This document shows, one piece after another, positions 50,844 to 59,367 of a stretch of 64,000 nt of DNA (position 1 is the first letter of the stretch; each line of letters begins with the position of its first letter). Source of the DNA: Arthrobacter sp. OV608 (GTDB lineage Bacteria; Actinomycetota; Actinomycetes; Actinomycetales; Micrococcaceae); NCBI GenBank assembly GCA_900110595.1, contig FOEZ01000006.1:124001-188000 (forward strand), in the 5' to 3' direction. The notes under the pieces were generated by a model. The model was not told the origin of the DNA. It did not search any database and was given only the letters and a program-made list of their open reading frames with translations. The translations under genes were made by a program, and so were the position numbers.

Positions 50844-51863
50844 TTAGCCCCGGCCCTGCTTGGCGTACGGGTTCAGGAGGGCTTCCTTCATTTCCGGTGA
50901 GGCGCCTTCCTCGGTGGCGGTGAAGCCTTCGGCCGGCGGGAAGGATTCGGTCATGGAGTGCGGCATGGCGCCGTTCTTGTAGAAGTTGTTGGAGCCGAGC
51001 GAGGGCTTCCAGGTGTTGGCTTCCCAGTCCGGGACGTAGTTGCGGTAGCCGCCGGAGTTGAGCTCCACGCGCAGGCCGGAGGGGTCGCGGAAGTAGAGGA
51101 AGTTCTGCTCGCCCACGCCGTGGATGGAGGGGCCGTATTCCATGGGGGTCCCGTTTTCCATCATGACGTCAGCGGTGCGGAGCAGGTCCTCGGTGGCGTC
51201 CACCCAGAAGGCGATGTGGTTGACACGGCCGGCGCGGCTGGAGGTGTCAAGGACAACGCCGAGGTCGTGGGACTTTTCGTTGGTGGTCAGCACGGAGAAC
51301 ACGGTGATGGGTGCTTCGTCCAGGTCCACGAACGCCATGACGCGGAAACCGAGGGCTTCGTTGTACCACTTGGCGAAACCGCGGACATCGGAGGAGGCTA
51401 CGGTGACGTGGTCCAGGAAGCGGGGGGCGGCGGCGTGGCTGCTGCGGCGCTCCGGCCGGTCCGGGTAGGTCGATTCGAAGCCGGGCTCGGCCAGGAACTT
51501 TTCCACGTCGTAGAACAGGCGCATGTGGTGGCCGTAGGGGCCGGTGAATTCATAGGCCTTGCCGTAGCCGTGGCCGCCGGCGGTCCAGGAGCCCTGCACG
51601 CCGGTCGCTTCGATGCGCTGGGCTGCGGCTTCAAGGGCTGCCTGGGAGTTGGTGCGCCAGGCCATCCGGCCAAGGGACGCTTCGGCGCCTTCGGTGATCA
51701 CCAGGCTGTAGCGGTAGTAGTCGCCCCAGCAGCGCAGGTAGACGTTGCCGTCCACGCGGTCGATGATGCGCATGCCGAACTTTTCCTCGTAGAACCGTGC
51801 CGAGGCTTCGACGTCCGGGGCGGTGATCTCGAGGTGGGCAAGATGGGAGAGTGGAGTTTCCAC
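50844..51863 (-). CDS. VOC-family extradiol ring-cleavage dioxygenase
   Basis: A 339-residue protein from GTG 51863 (AAAGGA eight bases upstream); the longer frame starts in the leader. Two vicinal-oxygen-chelate modules are present. The Fe(II) ligands are in DHVTVASSD (His), VNHIAFWVD (His) and GLRVELNSGG (Glu), with an N-terminal module HLEITAPDVEASARFYEEKFG. This is the catechol 2,3-dioxygenase type. It opens the operon and would cleave the aromatic ring made by the FAD monooxygenase. Confidence 0.87.
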   Translation of the reverse strand: METPLSHLAHLEITAPDVEASARFYEEKFGMRIIDRVDGNVYLRCWGDYYRYSLVITEGAEASLGRMAWRTNSQAALEAAAQRIEATGVQGSWTAGGHGYGKAYEFTGPYGHHMRLFYDVEKFLAEPGFESTYPDRPERRSSHAAAPRFLDHVTVASSDVRGFAKWYNEALGFRVMAFVDLDEAPITVFSVLTTNEKSHDLGVVLDTSSRAGRVNHIAFWVDATEDLLRTADVMMENGTPMEYGPSIHGVGEQNFLYFRDPSGLRVELNSGGYRNYVPDWEANTWKPSLGSNNFYKNGAMPHSMTESFPPAEGFTATEEGASPEMKEALLNPYAKQGRG

Positions 51864-51996
51864 GTTGAAGTCCTTTTGGTTACTGGCTGCTGTGGGTTTG
51901 GTGCAGGTCCTGTAACTACTGTGAGGCACTTCATATATTTGGGGAAGGCGAGTTTTTCGATATCAACTATCCGTCCCACCGATATCTCCCGGCTGC

Positions 51997-52099
51997 GACG
52001 CTCTCTCACTTAATGCGCTTAAATGCCCAACGCCCGCTCACTTTCTTTAGGAAAGTGAGCGAGCGTTGGCCAAAATGGCGCATCAAGTGAGAGAGCGTC
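51997..52099. repeat. 103-base nested palindrome
   Basis: GACGCTCTCTCACTT (51997-52011) pairs with AAGTGAGAGAGCGTC (52085-52099). The arms continue inward through CCAACGC/GCGTTGG and GCTCACTTTC/GAAAGTGAGC, making about 49-base arms with some eight mismatches around a short loop. It lies between the binding-protein gene stop and the dioxygenase operon start on the same strand, so it may end the former transcript. Confidence 0.85.
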
Positions 52100-52113
52100 C
52101 CGGGTGGCCGCGG

Positions 52114-53298
52114 TTACTCCTTGCCGAGTTTGGCGGCCGAGGTCTTCTCGCCGGACACGCTGTTCAGGGCGCGGAGGTCGAAGATGCCGTTGATGTCCGC
52201 CTGCTTGGTGGTGCCGGCAGTGACGCCGTCGGCCAGGAGCTTCTGGTAAGTCCCGGCGAGCGGGTCCACGGTGAACACGATGTTCTTCAGTGACCGGTCG
52301 ATCACATCGGCCTTCAGCTCTGCACCGGCGGCTTCCTTCAACGCTGCATTGATGACACTGGCCTTCTCGCCGTCGGCTGCCTTGTTCAGCCACTCAACCG
52401 ACTTCACGTGGCCCTTCAGCAGCGCTTTCACGGTGTCCGGGTGGTCGGCGGCAAACTTCTGGTTGACGATCAGGATGGTGGTGGGGAACTCGCCCGGTTT
52501 GCCGGACAGCGAGCCGTCCCACAGGTCTTTTTCGTCCACGAGGACCTTGGCGCCTGCGGTCAGAACCAGGCGGGAGGCCCAGGGCTCAGGCAGCCATGCG
52601 CCGTCGAGCTTTCCGTCCTGGAACAGCTTCAGGGTTTGGGCGTTCTCGGTGGGGTTGATGGCGACGTCGCCGCTGCCGTCCACGTTGGTCTTGTAGCCCT
52701 GCGCGGTGAGCCAGGCGCGGAGGGCCACGTCCTGGGTGCCGCCGAGCTGCGGGGAGGCGAGGGTCTTGCCCTTGAGGTCTGCCGCGGAGTTGATCTCCGG
52801 CTTGACCACCAGCTGGGCGCCGCCGGCCGCAGCGCCGGCGATAATGTTGATCGATTCTCCGCCGCTCTTGACGAACGAGTTGATGGCAGGATTCGGGCCG
52901 ATATAGGTGGCATCGATAGCGCCGGCGTTCAGGGCTTCGATGGCGGCGGGGCCCGCGTTGAACACCTGGGTGGTCAGTTTGGTGTCGCCGAGTTCGTCGG
53001 CGATGTAGCCCTGGCTGACGCCCACCAGGGCGGGGGCGTGCGTGACGTTGCCGAAGTATCCGAGCTTCAGTTCGGCGGCGGGGTTGCCGGAAGGAGCGGT
53101 TTCCTCGGCGGCGGCCGGTGCACCGCTGCCGTTGTTCACCGTGGCGGCGACGGCCGCGCCGCCTCCCACCAGGGCCAGGAGGACGGCGGCGATGCCGATC
53201 TTCTGCCCGAGCGGACGCTTGGGGCGGGGGGACTGGCCGGCCACGATGCGTGTGGAGCCTTCGTGGCTCTCCGGGCTCTTGTTCGAGGGGTCTGACAT
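52114..53298 (-). CDS. NitT/TauT-type ABC substrate-binding protein (orphan)
   Basis: A 394-residue SsuA-like protein from ATG 53298 with AAAGGA upstream. A 45-residue basic and polar leader precedes one transmembrane anchor (GIAAVLLALVGGGAAVAATV). There is no lipobox, which is unusual. The domain has LKLGYFGNVTHAPALVG and LGGTQDVALRAWL. SsuA-like proteins bind sulfonates, nitrate, or aromatic acids. No permease or ATPase follows, so it depends on another locus. It precedes the aromatic operon. Confidence 0.82.
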   Translation of the reverse strand: MSDPSNKSPESHEGSTRIVAGQSPRPKRPLGQKIGIAAVLLALVGGGAAVAATVNNGSGAPAAAEETAPSGNPAAELKLGYFGNVTHAPALVGVSQGYIADELGDTKLTTQVFNAGPAAIEALNAGAIDATYIGPNPAINSFVKSGGESINIIAGAAAGGAQLVVKPEINSAADLKGKTLASPQLGGTQDVALRAWLTAQGYKTNVDGSGDVAINPTENAQTLKLFQDGKLDGAWLPEPWASRLVLTAGAKVLVDEKDLWDGSLSGKPGEFPTTILIVNQKFAADHPDTVKALLKGHVKSVEWLNKAADGEKASVINAALKEAAGAELKADVIDRSLKNIVFTVDPLAGTYQKLLADGVTAGTTKQADINGIFDLRALNSVSGEKTSAAKLGKE

Positions 53299-53477
53299 GG
53301 GAAATTCCTTTGCTGGGGCGGGTGCTGGAATGAGAGTACGGAGCACCCGCCGGCGCCACAATCAACCCCGACGCCGGCGTTCACGCAGCGTCGCGAACGC
53401 TCAACAGGACGTAGCCCGGCGTTACGGAACGTCTTGGGAAGACATACAACAAAGGACGTACGACGGCGGAACGCGGC

Positions 53478-54173
53478 TTAGTTGCCGCGGAAGGTTTGGC
53501 GCGGTGGTTGGGAGCGCCTGCGGATGAAGTATTCCGCCACGGCAAGGTTGATGACCCAGGCGGCGCCCATCAGCAGGGCCCTGGTTGTTGTGTCCGGCGG
53601 GCTGGAAAGGAGTTCGGGCACGATGAGGATCAGGGCCTGCGTTCCGGCGCCGAGGCCAATGGCGTAGGCCCGGGTCATCCAGGCCCCATGCTGCGTGAAG
53701 TCGCGGCGCAGCACGGCGCGAAGTCCCAAGACGAGGCTGACGGCCATGGCGGAGCCGAAAACGAGCCGAAGGACAAGCAGCAGCGCACCGTCGCTGGGCG
53801 GCAGGGTGTAGAAAACCGTCATCCACAGGCCGGAGAGTGCGGCGAGCAGGCCTGCCGGCAGGAGGATCCGCCCGGTCATGCGGTGCCACCTGCGCTTGCG
53901 CCCGCGAAGTGACGGCACGAACTGGAACGCCCCGAGCAAGGAGTACACCGTGACGCTGATGATGTGGACCACCACCGGCGCCGGGGAGTCGAAAAACCTG
54001 GCGTTGCGCTCTGTCACTGCCCCTCCGCCAGTCAGTTCGGCGAGCCGGGCGGCTCCGGCCACCACCGGGATGAGGCTGAGGAAGATCAGGCCGGCGGGAA
54101 CAAGCCACTCCGGCCGGCGTCGGTGCGTGACCGCCGGTGCCTTCGTCTTGGAGCTTTGTTCTGTGGTGTGCAT
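53478..54173 (-). CDS. DUF2306-like membrane protein
   Basis: A 231-residue protein from ATG 54173 with GGAG upstream. It has about six membrane segments, with VHIISVTVYSLLGAFQFVP and HRMTGRILLPAGLLAALSGLWM as recognisable stretches (His-bearing segments). The family has a predicted haem- or lipid-facing role, and function is unknown. It is divergent from a TetR gene across two perfect operator-like palindromes, so it is probably that repressor's target. Confidence 0.78.
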   Translation of the reverse strand: MHTTEQSSKTKAPAVTHRRRPEWLVPAGLIFLSLIPVVAGAARLAELTGGGAVTERNARFFDSPAPVVVHIISVTVYSLLGAFQFVPSLRGRKRRWHRMTGRILLPAGLLAALSGLWMTVFYTLPPSDGALLLVLRLVFGSAMAVSLVLGLRAVLRRDFTQHGAWMTRAYAIGLGAGTQALILIVPELLSSPPDTTTRALLMGAAWVINLAVAEYFIRRRSQPPRQTFRGN

Positions 54174-54241
54174 TGTTCTGCTCCTTCGATGCCAACCGGC
54201 TCGTCCGACGGGGCGGACCAGACGCGTTGTGTAGGGTGGCA

Positions 54242-54292
54242 AGGTGTACGGCGTACACCTGCTAAAGCTAAAGATAGGTGTACGCCGTACAC
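54242..54292. promoter_or_regulatory. Twin TetR-type palindromic operators
   Basis: AGGTGTACGGCGTACACCT (54242-54260) and AGGTGTACGCCGTACACT (54276-54293) are near-perfect palindromes 34 bases apart centre to centre. They lie between the divergent DUF2306 gene and the TetR gene, so they are almost certainly the TetR binding sites. Confidence 0.85.
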
Positions 54293-54331
54293 TGGTCAAG
54301 GGGTTCCAAGCAGAGCGGAAGGACCAAGGGC

Positions 54332-55063
54332 ATGAGCAGTCAGGGCACCGCCCCGCGCGTGCGCCTCAACCGCGACCGCGTGCTGCAGGCCGCCGTCACG
54401 CTGGCTGACGGGATAGGGATCGCGCCGCTCAGCATGCGCCGGCTTGCACAGGAGTTGGACGTGGTGCCGATGGCGCTCTACAAACACGTGGCCAACAAGG
54501 ACGAGCTCCTGGATGGAATGATCGACGTGATCATCACCGAGATCGCTCCGCCCGCCACGGGCCTGGGTTGGAAGGACGTTGTCCGGGGCAGGATCCTCTC
54601 GGCCAGGAGCGTGCTTCAGCGTCATCAGTGGGCCCGGCAAGTCCTTGAGACGCGTACCAACAAAACGCCGGGCGTCCTCGCCTACATGGACTCCTTTATC
54701 GGGATGTTCCTCGACGGCGGTTTCTCGGTGGACCTGACGCATCACGTGATGCACGCCATCGGCAGCCGGATGTGGGGCTTCACGCAGGAACTGTTCGACG
54801 AGCCGGTCAACCACAATGACGCGGGTGCCGCGGACGCGGACGATGCTGCCCGGCAAGCGATGTTCCAGGAGATGGCCAGGCGCTATCCCCATGTCCTGAC
54901 CATCGCCATGGCTTCCGCCCACGACCCGGCCGGCGTCGTAGGGCAGGGCTGCGATGACCAGTTTGAATTCGAGTTCGCGCTGGACCTGCTGCTGGACGGA
55001 ATCGACCGGCTGCACGCCCAAGGATGGACGTCGGTGCGGGCGCAAAGGCCCGCGACGACTTAG
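54332..55063 (+). CDS. TetR-family regulator (TetR_C group)
   Basis: A 243-residue protein from ATG 54332 (GGAAGG upstream). The helix-turn-helix is LSMRRLAQELDVVPMALYKHVANKDELLDGM (about 31-61), matching the TetR/tetracycline-repressor-like group. The C-terminal ligand domain is helical. It is divergent from a membrane protein gene and probably autorepresses. The ligand is unknown. Confidence 0.88.
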   Translation: MSSQGTAPRVRLNRDRVLQAAVTLADGIGIAPLSMRRLAQELDVVPMALYKHVANKDELLDGMIDVIITEIAPPATGLGWKDVVRGRILSARSVLQRHQWARQVLETRTNKTPGVLAYMDSFIGMFLDGGFSVDLTHHVMHAIGSRMWGFTQELFDEPVNHNDAGAADADDAARQAMFQEMARRYPHVLTIAMASAHDPAGVVGQGCDDQFEFEFALDLLLDGIDRLHAQGWTSVRAQRPATT

Positions 55064-55085
55064 CTGGGTTCAGCGGCTTTAAACA

Positions 55086-55128
55086 GTGGAGTGGCACCGC
55101 GACCGCAAGGGCCGCAGCACCACTCCAC
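55086..55128. terminator. Hairpin between convergent genes
   Basis: GTGGAGTGG (55086-55094) pairs with CCACTCCAC (55120-55128) across a GC-rich 25-base loop. It lies between the convergent TetR and deacetylase genes, consistent with a bidirectional terminator. Confidence 0.6.
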
Positions 55129-55145
55129 CGTTGAAATGCCTGGGA

Positions 55146-56120
55146 TCAGCTGCCCGCGGGCGCCAGCCGTGCCTGCTGTACGGCCGCCTGCTGTACCGCC
55201 GCCGGGGTGAACCGGGCTCCCGTATCGGGGAACGCCGGCACCTCGATCCGCGCGTGGGTGTGGACCTCCTGGACTGTCCTGCGGGTGTGCTCGGCGATCT
55301 CTTCCATGGTGGCCACCCACATGCCGTCCATCCCCTTGACCCGCTCGATGAGCCGTTCCAGGGCGACGGCCTTGGAGGGCCGGCCGGAGATGAAGGGGTG
55401 GTTGGTGAGGACGAAGCAACTGCCCTGGGCGTGGTGCGCCTCCGCCTCAAGCGTCCACATTTCGAGGACCTTGGCGGGGCTTTCGATGACGCCACTGCCG
55501 GTCACACCGGGGTAGAACGCGTACTGCTCCCAGTCATCCAGCGTCCAGTCCACGGGAATTTCCACGATGTCCCGGGAATCGCCCGGGGCGACGCTGAAGC
55601 GGTAGGGGGCGTCGCCGTCGAGCAGGCTGGAATCGTAGAGGAAGCCGCGGTCCGCCAGCAGCGCCGGGGAGTGCCAGTTCAGCTCCCACCAGGGTGCCCG
55701 GTAGCCTACCGGCTCCACGCCGGCGGCTTTCGCGAGCGCCTCCAGTCCGCGGTCGATGTACCTGGCTTCGGTCTCTGCGTCGATTCCCTGCATTGGCTCG
55801 TGCAGGTAGCCGTGGTGCGCCACCTCATGTCCGGCGTCCACTATCCGCCGGACGGTGTCCGGGTAGCATTCGGCCGTGAAGCCGGGAACGAAGAACGTGG
55901 CGCGGATGTCCTGGCGCTGGAGGATCTGCAGCAGCCGGGGAACAGCCACCTTTGGTCCGTACGACTGGTGCGTCATCAGGGACATCCGGCGGGTGCTCTT
56001 GGGATCGTGGGCGATGGTGCAGGATTCGGCGTCGACGTCGAACGTGAAGGATGCGGCCGCGCGCTTGCCCTCGGGCCAGGTGATGGGGTGGGCGGAATCG
56101 GCGAATGCTTCAAGGGTCAT
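55146..56120 (-). CDS. Polysaccharide deacetylase-family protein (PuuE-like)
   Basis: A 324-residue NodB-fold protein. FTFDVDAES gives the Asp pair (about 28-32), HEVAHHGYLHE the metal histidines (about 95-104), and YRAPWWELNW follows the usual order. The PuuE subgroup hydrolyses allantoin or related ring amides, others deacetylate sugars. It lies after an NCS1 permease and a PucR regulator, which favours a purine- or hydantoin-related hydrolase over a cell-wall enzyme. There is no signal peptide. Confidence 0.8.
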   Translation of the reverse strand: MTLEAFADSAHPITWPEGKRAAASFTFDVDAESCTIAHDPKSTRRMSLMTHQSYGPKVAVPRLLQILQRQDIRATFFVPGFTAECYPDTVRRIVDAGHEVAHHGYLHEPMQGIDAETEARYIDRGLEALAKAAGVEPVGYRAPWWELNWHSPALLADRGFLYDSSLLDGDAPYRFSVAPGDSRDIVEIPVDWTLDDWEQYAFYPGVTGSGVIESPAKVLEMWTLEAEAHHAQGSCFVLTNHPFISGRPSKAVALERLIERVKGMDGMWVATMEEIAEHTRRTVQEVHTHARIEVPAFPDTGARFTPAAVQQAAVQQARLAPAGS

Positions 56121-56157
56121 GATGGTCCTAGCGTTACGGGAAGTGCGGGCGAGAAGG

Positions 56158-57675
56158 TCAGAGCGCTGCCGGCGTGCCGGGAGCGGATGCTCCGGTCAGC
56201 TCGGGAGAAAGCTCGGCTGCGGGAGCCGGGGCATCGATGAATTTCCGGTGCATCTTCGGACCCAGGATGGCGTAACTGGCGGCGCTGGCAAGGCCGCCGG
56301 CGAGCCAGGACAGGTCCCAGCCGCCCAGGGCCACGGCGATGGGGCCCTGCATGGCGGGAACGAGCCCGTACATAAACAGCCAGGTGGCGAAAATGCCCAC
56401 CAGGAGGGAGGTGACGCCCGCCCAGTTGACGCCGGGAAGCCGCCTGGTGCCGACGCCGTCGAACAGCCTTTCGGGATTGCCGGGCCAGCGCTTGTCCACC
56501 CAGAAGTAGTGCACCAGCATGACGCCACCCCAGGCGGCCACCCAGGCCACCAGGCCGATGAGCCAGGCGTCCAGGACTGCAGCGAAGTCCTCCTGGAAGA
56601 TAAAGAAGACGACGGCGGCGAGCGAGAAGACGCCGACGAACAGGTTGAGCTTGCGGCGGCTGATGGTGATGTCCAGTGCCTGCGTGGCCACCGAGAAGGT
56701 GTAGATGTTCAGGATGTTGGTGGCGATGGGGCCGTGCAGCACCATCAGCAGTACCGGCAGCGCCATGACGCCGAAGTTCTGCACGATGAGCTTGCCGGGA
56801 TCGATCTCGCCGCTGTTGGTGGCCAGGCTTGCGCCGAGCACGCCGAGCCAGACGACGGGGATGAACTGGCCCAGGACGGAGGCCAGGTAGACCTTCTTCT
56901 TGGGAACTTCGGTGCTGACGAACCGGGAGTAGTCGGCCGCGTAGGTGAACCAGGTGATGCCCCAGCCGATGCCGATGGCGGTCATCACGGCGCTCATGGC
57001 GGCGATCCGCTCGGACCCTTCGAGGATGTTGCCTGCGGGGCCGGCGTAGCCCCAGTCGATCTTCATGCCGAACCAGGCCACGGCGGACATCACGGCGAGG
57101 ATGATGATGGTGGGCGGGACCGTCCACTTTTCAAAGGCGGCGATGGCCTTGTAGCCGAACCAGGCGATAGCCACCTGTGCGGCCATGATTGCCGTGGCCA
57201 CACCGATCTTCCAGGCGTAGTTGTGGGCCGTGGGATCCACCCAGCCGAGGGTGCCGAACAGCGCCATGACCAGGTCCAGGATGATCCAGGTGTTCACGGC
57301 GCACCAGCCAATCACCAGGAGCGCCTGGATGGCTGCCGGAAGGTAGTTGCCGCGCCGGCCGAAGGCGGCCCGGGCCAGCACCATGCCGGTGGCGCCGGTC
57401 TTCTGGCCGAGCAGGACGAAGCAGCCGAAGAGCAGCATGCCGATCAGGTTGCCCAGCACCAGGACCGTCACGGTATCAGCGAAACCCAGCCCCAAGTGGA
57501 TTCCGAGGGCGCCCAGGACCCAGTTGATCGGTGCCAGGTTGGCGCCGGCCCAGATCCAGAACTGGCCTGAAACCTTGTGCGTGCGCTGGGATTCCGGGAT
57601 TGGCTGGAGCCAGGCTTCGACGTCTTCCACATGGGTGGACTGCTCGATTCCTGGGCTTGTGGGTTGTTGTTGCAT
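56158..57675 (-). CDS. NCS1-family nucleobase permease (cytosine/purine/allantoin)
   Basis: A 505-residue permease from ATG 57675 (GAGG upstream) with about 12 segments. The motif APINWVLGALGIHLGLGF in segment 1 and ITWFTYAADYSRFV in the fifth region are typical of the NCS1 family (CodB-like). It imports a nucleobase, hydantoin or related compound with a cation. It is divergent from the PucR gene, sharing a 109-base region, and upstream of the deacetylase. Confidence 0.88.
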   Translation of the reverse strand: MQQQPTSPGIEQSTHVEDVEAWLQPIPESQRTHKVSGQFWIWAGANLAPINWVLGALGIHLGLGFADTVTVLVLGNLIGMLLFGCFVLLGQKTGATGMVLARAAFGRRGNYLPAAIQALLVIGWCAVNTWIILDLVMALFGTLGWVDPTAHNYAWKIGVATAIMAAQVAIAWFGYKAIAAFEKWTVPPTIIILAVMSAVAWFGMKIDWGYAGPAGNILEGSERIAAMSAVMTAIGIGWGITWFTYAADYSRFVSTEVPKKKVYLASVLGQFIPVVWLGVLGASLATNSGEIDPGKLIVQNFGVMALPVLLMVLHGPIATNILNIYTFSVATQALDITISRRKLNLFVGVFSLAAVVFFIFQEDFAAVLDAWLIGLVAWVAAWGGVMLVHYFWVDKRWPGNPERLFDGVGTRRLPGVNWAGVTSLLVGIFATWLFMYGLVPAMQGPIAVALGGWDLSWLAGGLASAASYAILGPKMHRKFIDAPAPAAELSPELTGASAPGTPAAL

Positions 57676-57784
57676 CGAAGCCTCTTCGTTGAGGGGATGG
57701 GGATTCTTCAAGATTATGTGTCAGGGACCACATCCACCATCTACAATGTGTCTTGAGCTTTCCCCTTCTATATGACGGAGTGTC

Positions 57785-59332
57785 ATGCCAGTCCGATTGG
57801 AAGATGTGCTTCGGCATTCCACCGTTGTTGCCGCCGATCCCGTGGTCCGTGCGGCGGCTGGGGCTGTCCCGAAAACCCAGCTCCGCTGGATCCACTCGAG
57901 CGAGGTTTTGGACATTGCGTCCCTGCTGGGCGGCGGCGAACTCCTGCTCACGGGAGGCCAGGCCCTTGCCTCTGCCTCCGATGAGCGCCGGACGGGCTAC
58001 ATTCGTGACCTTGCTGAGCGCGGGGTGGCGGCGCTCGCCGTCGAGACAGGAAGTGTGCTGCCATCTATTCCTTCGTCGATGATTGCCGCTGCCGAGGAGG
58101 CCGGCCTTCCGCTCATTGAGCTGCGCCGTGTGGTGCCCTTCGTCGCGGTGATGGAGGCAATCAACTCACAGCTGGTCAGCCAGTCAGCCGCCCAGCTGCA
58201 GCAGGCGGACCAGGCCAGCCATGCCATGGCGGTGGAGCTCGCCCACGGAAGCGGCCTTGACCGGATCCTGGCGGTCCTCGCAGCTGCCACGGGCTCTGAC
58301 GTGGTGCTGACGTCCACCGCCGGAGTGACGCTGGCCAGTGCAGAGCCGAACGGGCACGTGAGTGATTCGGAACCTCCCGTCATCGGCGAGGACGCGGGCG
58401 AGGCCGGAAGGACCATTCACATTGAGGTCCCTGTGCGCGGGATACCTTCTGCCCGGTTGACCCTGTATGTGCAGGGTGACGCCGATGTGAACCTCGCGAG
58501 GATAGCCGGGAACAGGTCCGTGGACATTCTTGCCCTGGCACTGTTGCAGCGGATGCATCCCGGTTTGAAGGAGATGGCCGGGGCGGCCTTGATCCGGGCC
58601 ATAGATTCCGGCAAGCAGAACTGGCGGCTGCAGGAGCTGGGGCCGGCAGCGGGCATTCCAGTCTCTGCCCAGGTGGTGGCCGTAGTTGTCCGTTCTCCGG
58701 CTTCCAAACAGCTCCGAAGGAATGTGGAGCACCTCCTGGATCCGGGCGGGCAGCACGGCGCCAGCTATGCGGACAACGCGGAACTGCTGGCCCTCGCTGT
58801 CCTCCGCCCAGGGAACGCGCAGGATGAACGGCAAAAGATCGTTCACGGCCTGCAGTCACTCGAAGTGCCGGAGGGGACGGTCAGTGCAGTAGGTCCGGTG
58901 GCTTCAGGGATCTCCGCCGCGCCCTGGTCGGTCGCCGAGGCGCGGCTGACGCTGGAACTTGCTGCCGACGTCGGCCGGTCCAGGCCTTCGGCAAGTACAC
59001 CCGCGCAGGTGCTTGATGCGCAGGCGTTCGCAGTGGAACGCTTGGCGGTCCAGGCGATGGATGAGGCCCGGCGCCGCGATTTCGTCAGCCAGCAGCTGGC
59101 TGCCGTTCTTGCCCACGACGCCGATCGGCACTCCCAGCTGGTGGAGACGCTGCGGGTTTGGCTGGACTCCGGGTGCAATACGGCGCAGGCAGCGCGTGAA
59201 CTTCATGTGGAGCGCCAGTCCATGCACCAGCGGCTGCAGCGGATCTTCTCCCTGTGCGGCGGCGACCCCCGCGGCACCGGCCGGCTGGCGGCCCTGCACC
59301 TGGCCACCCGCCTCGCCGCGCTTGAGCCTTGA
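57785..59332 (+). CDS. PucR-family transcriptional regulator
   Basis: A 515-residue protein. The N-terminal PucR domain spans about 5-125 (VRLEDVLRH, LLGGGELLLTGG), a middle GAF-like part follows, and a C-terminal PucR_C helix-turn-helix ends the protein (LRVWLDSGCNTAQAARELHVERQSMHQRLQRI, about 460-491). PucR proteins control purine, hydantoin or amine catabolism. It is divergent from the permease, which is its likely target. Length and order are standard. Confidence 0.88.
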   Translation: MPVRLEDVLRHSTVVAADPVVRAAAGAVPKTQLRWIHSSEVLDIASLLGGGELLLTGGQALASASDERRTGYIRDLAERGVAALAVETGSVLPSIPSSMIAAAEEAGLPLIELRRVVPFVAVMEAINSQLVSQSAAQLQQADQASHAMAVELAHGSGLDRILAVLAAATGSDVVLTSTAGVTLASAEPNGHVSDSEPPVIGEDAGEAGRTIHIEVPVRGIPSARLTLYVQGDADVNLARIAGNRSVDILALALLQRMHPGLKEMAGAALIRAIDSGKQNWRLQELGPAAGIPVSAQVVAVVVRSPASKQLRRNVEHLLDPGGQHGASYADNAELLALAVLRPGNAQDERQKIVHGLQSLEVPEGTVSAVGPVASGISAAPWSVAEARLTLELAADVGRSRPSASTPAQVLDAQAFAVERLAVQAMDEARRRDFVSQQLAAVLAHDADRHSQLVETLRVWLDSGCNTAQAARELHVERQSMHQRLQRIFSLCGGDPRGTGRLAALHLATRLAALEP

Positions 59333-59367
59333 CAGTCCAATTCATGCCTGCGAACCGTTTGGAAGCG

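Noticed and set aside
55876..57570. 564-residue plus-strand open frame
   Set aside because: It is antisense to the NCS1 permease, whose membrane pattern and motifs are clear. The composition (His/Asp/Gly rich) is typical of a shadow frame.
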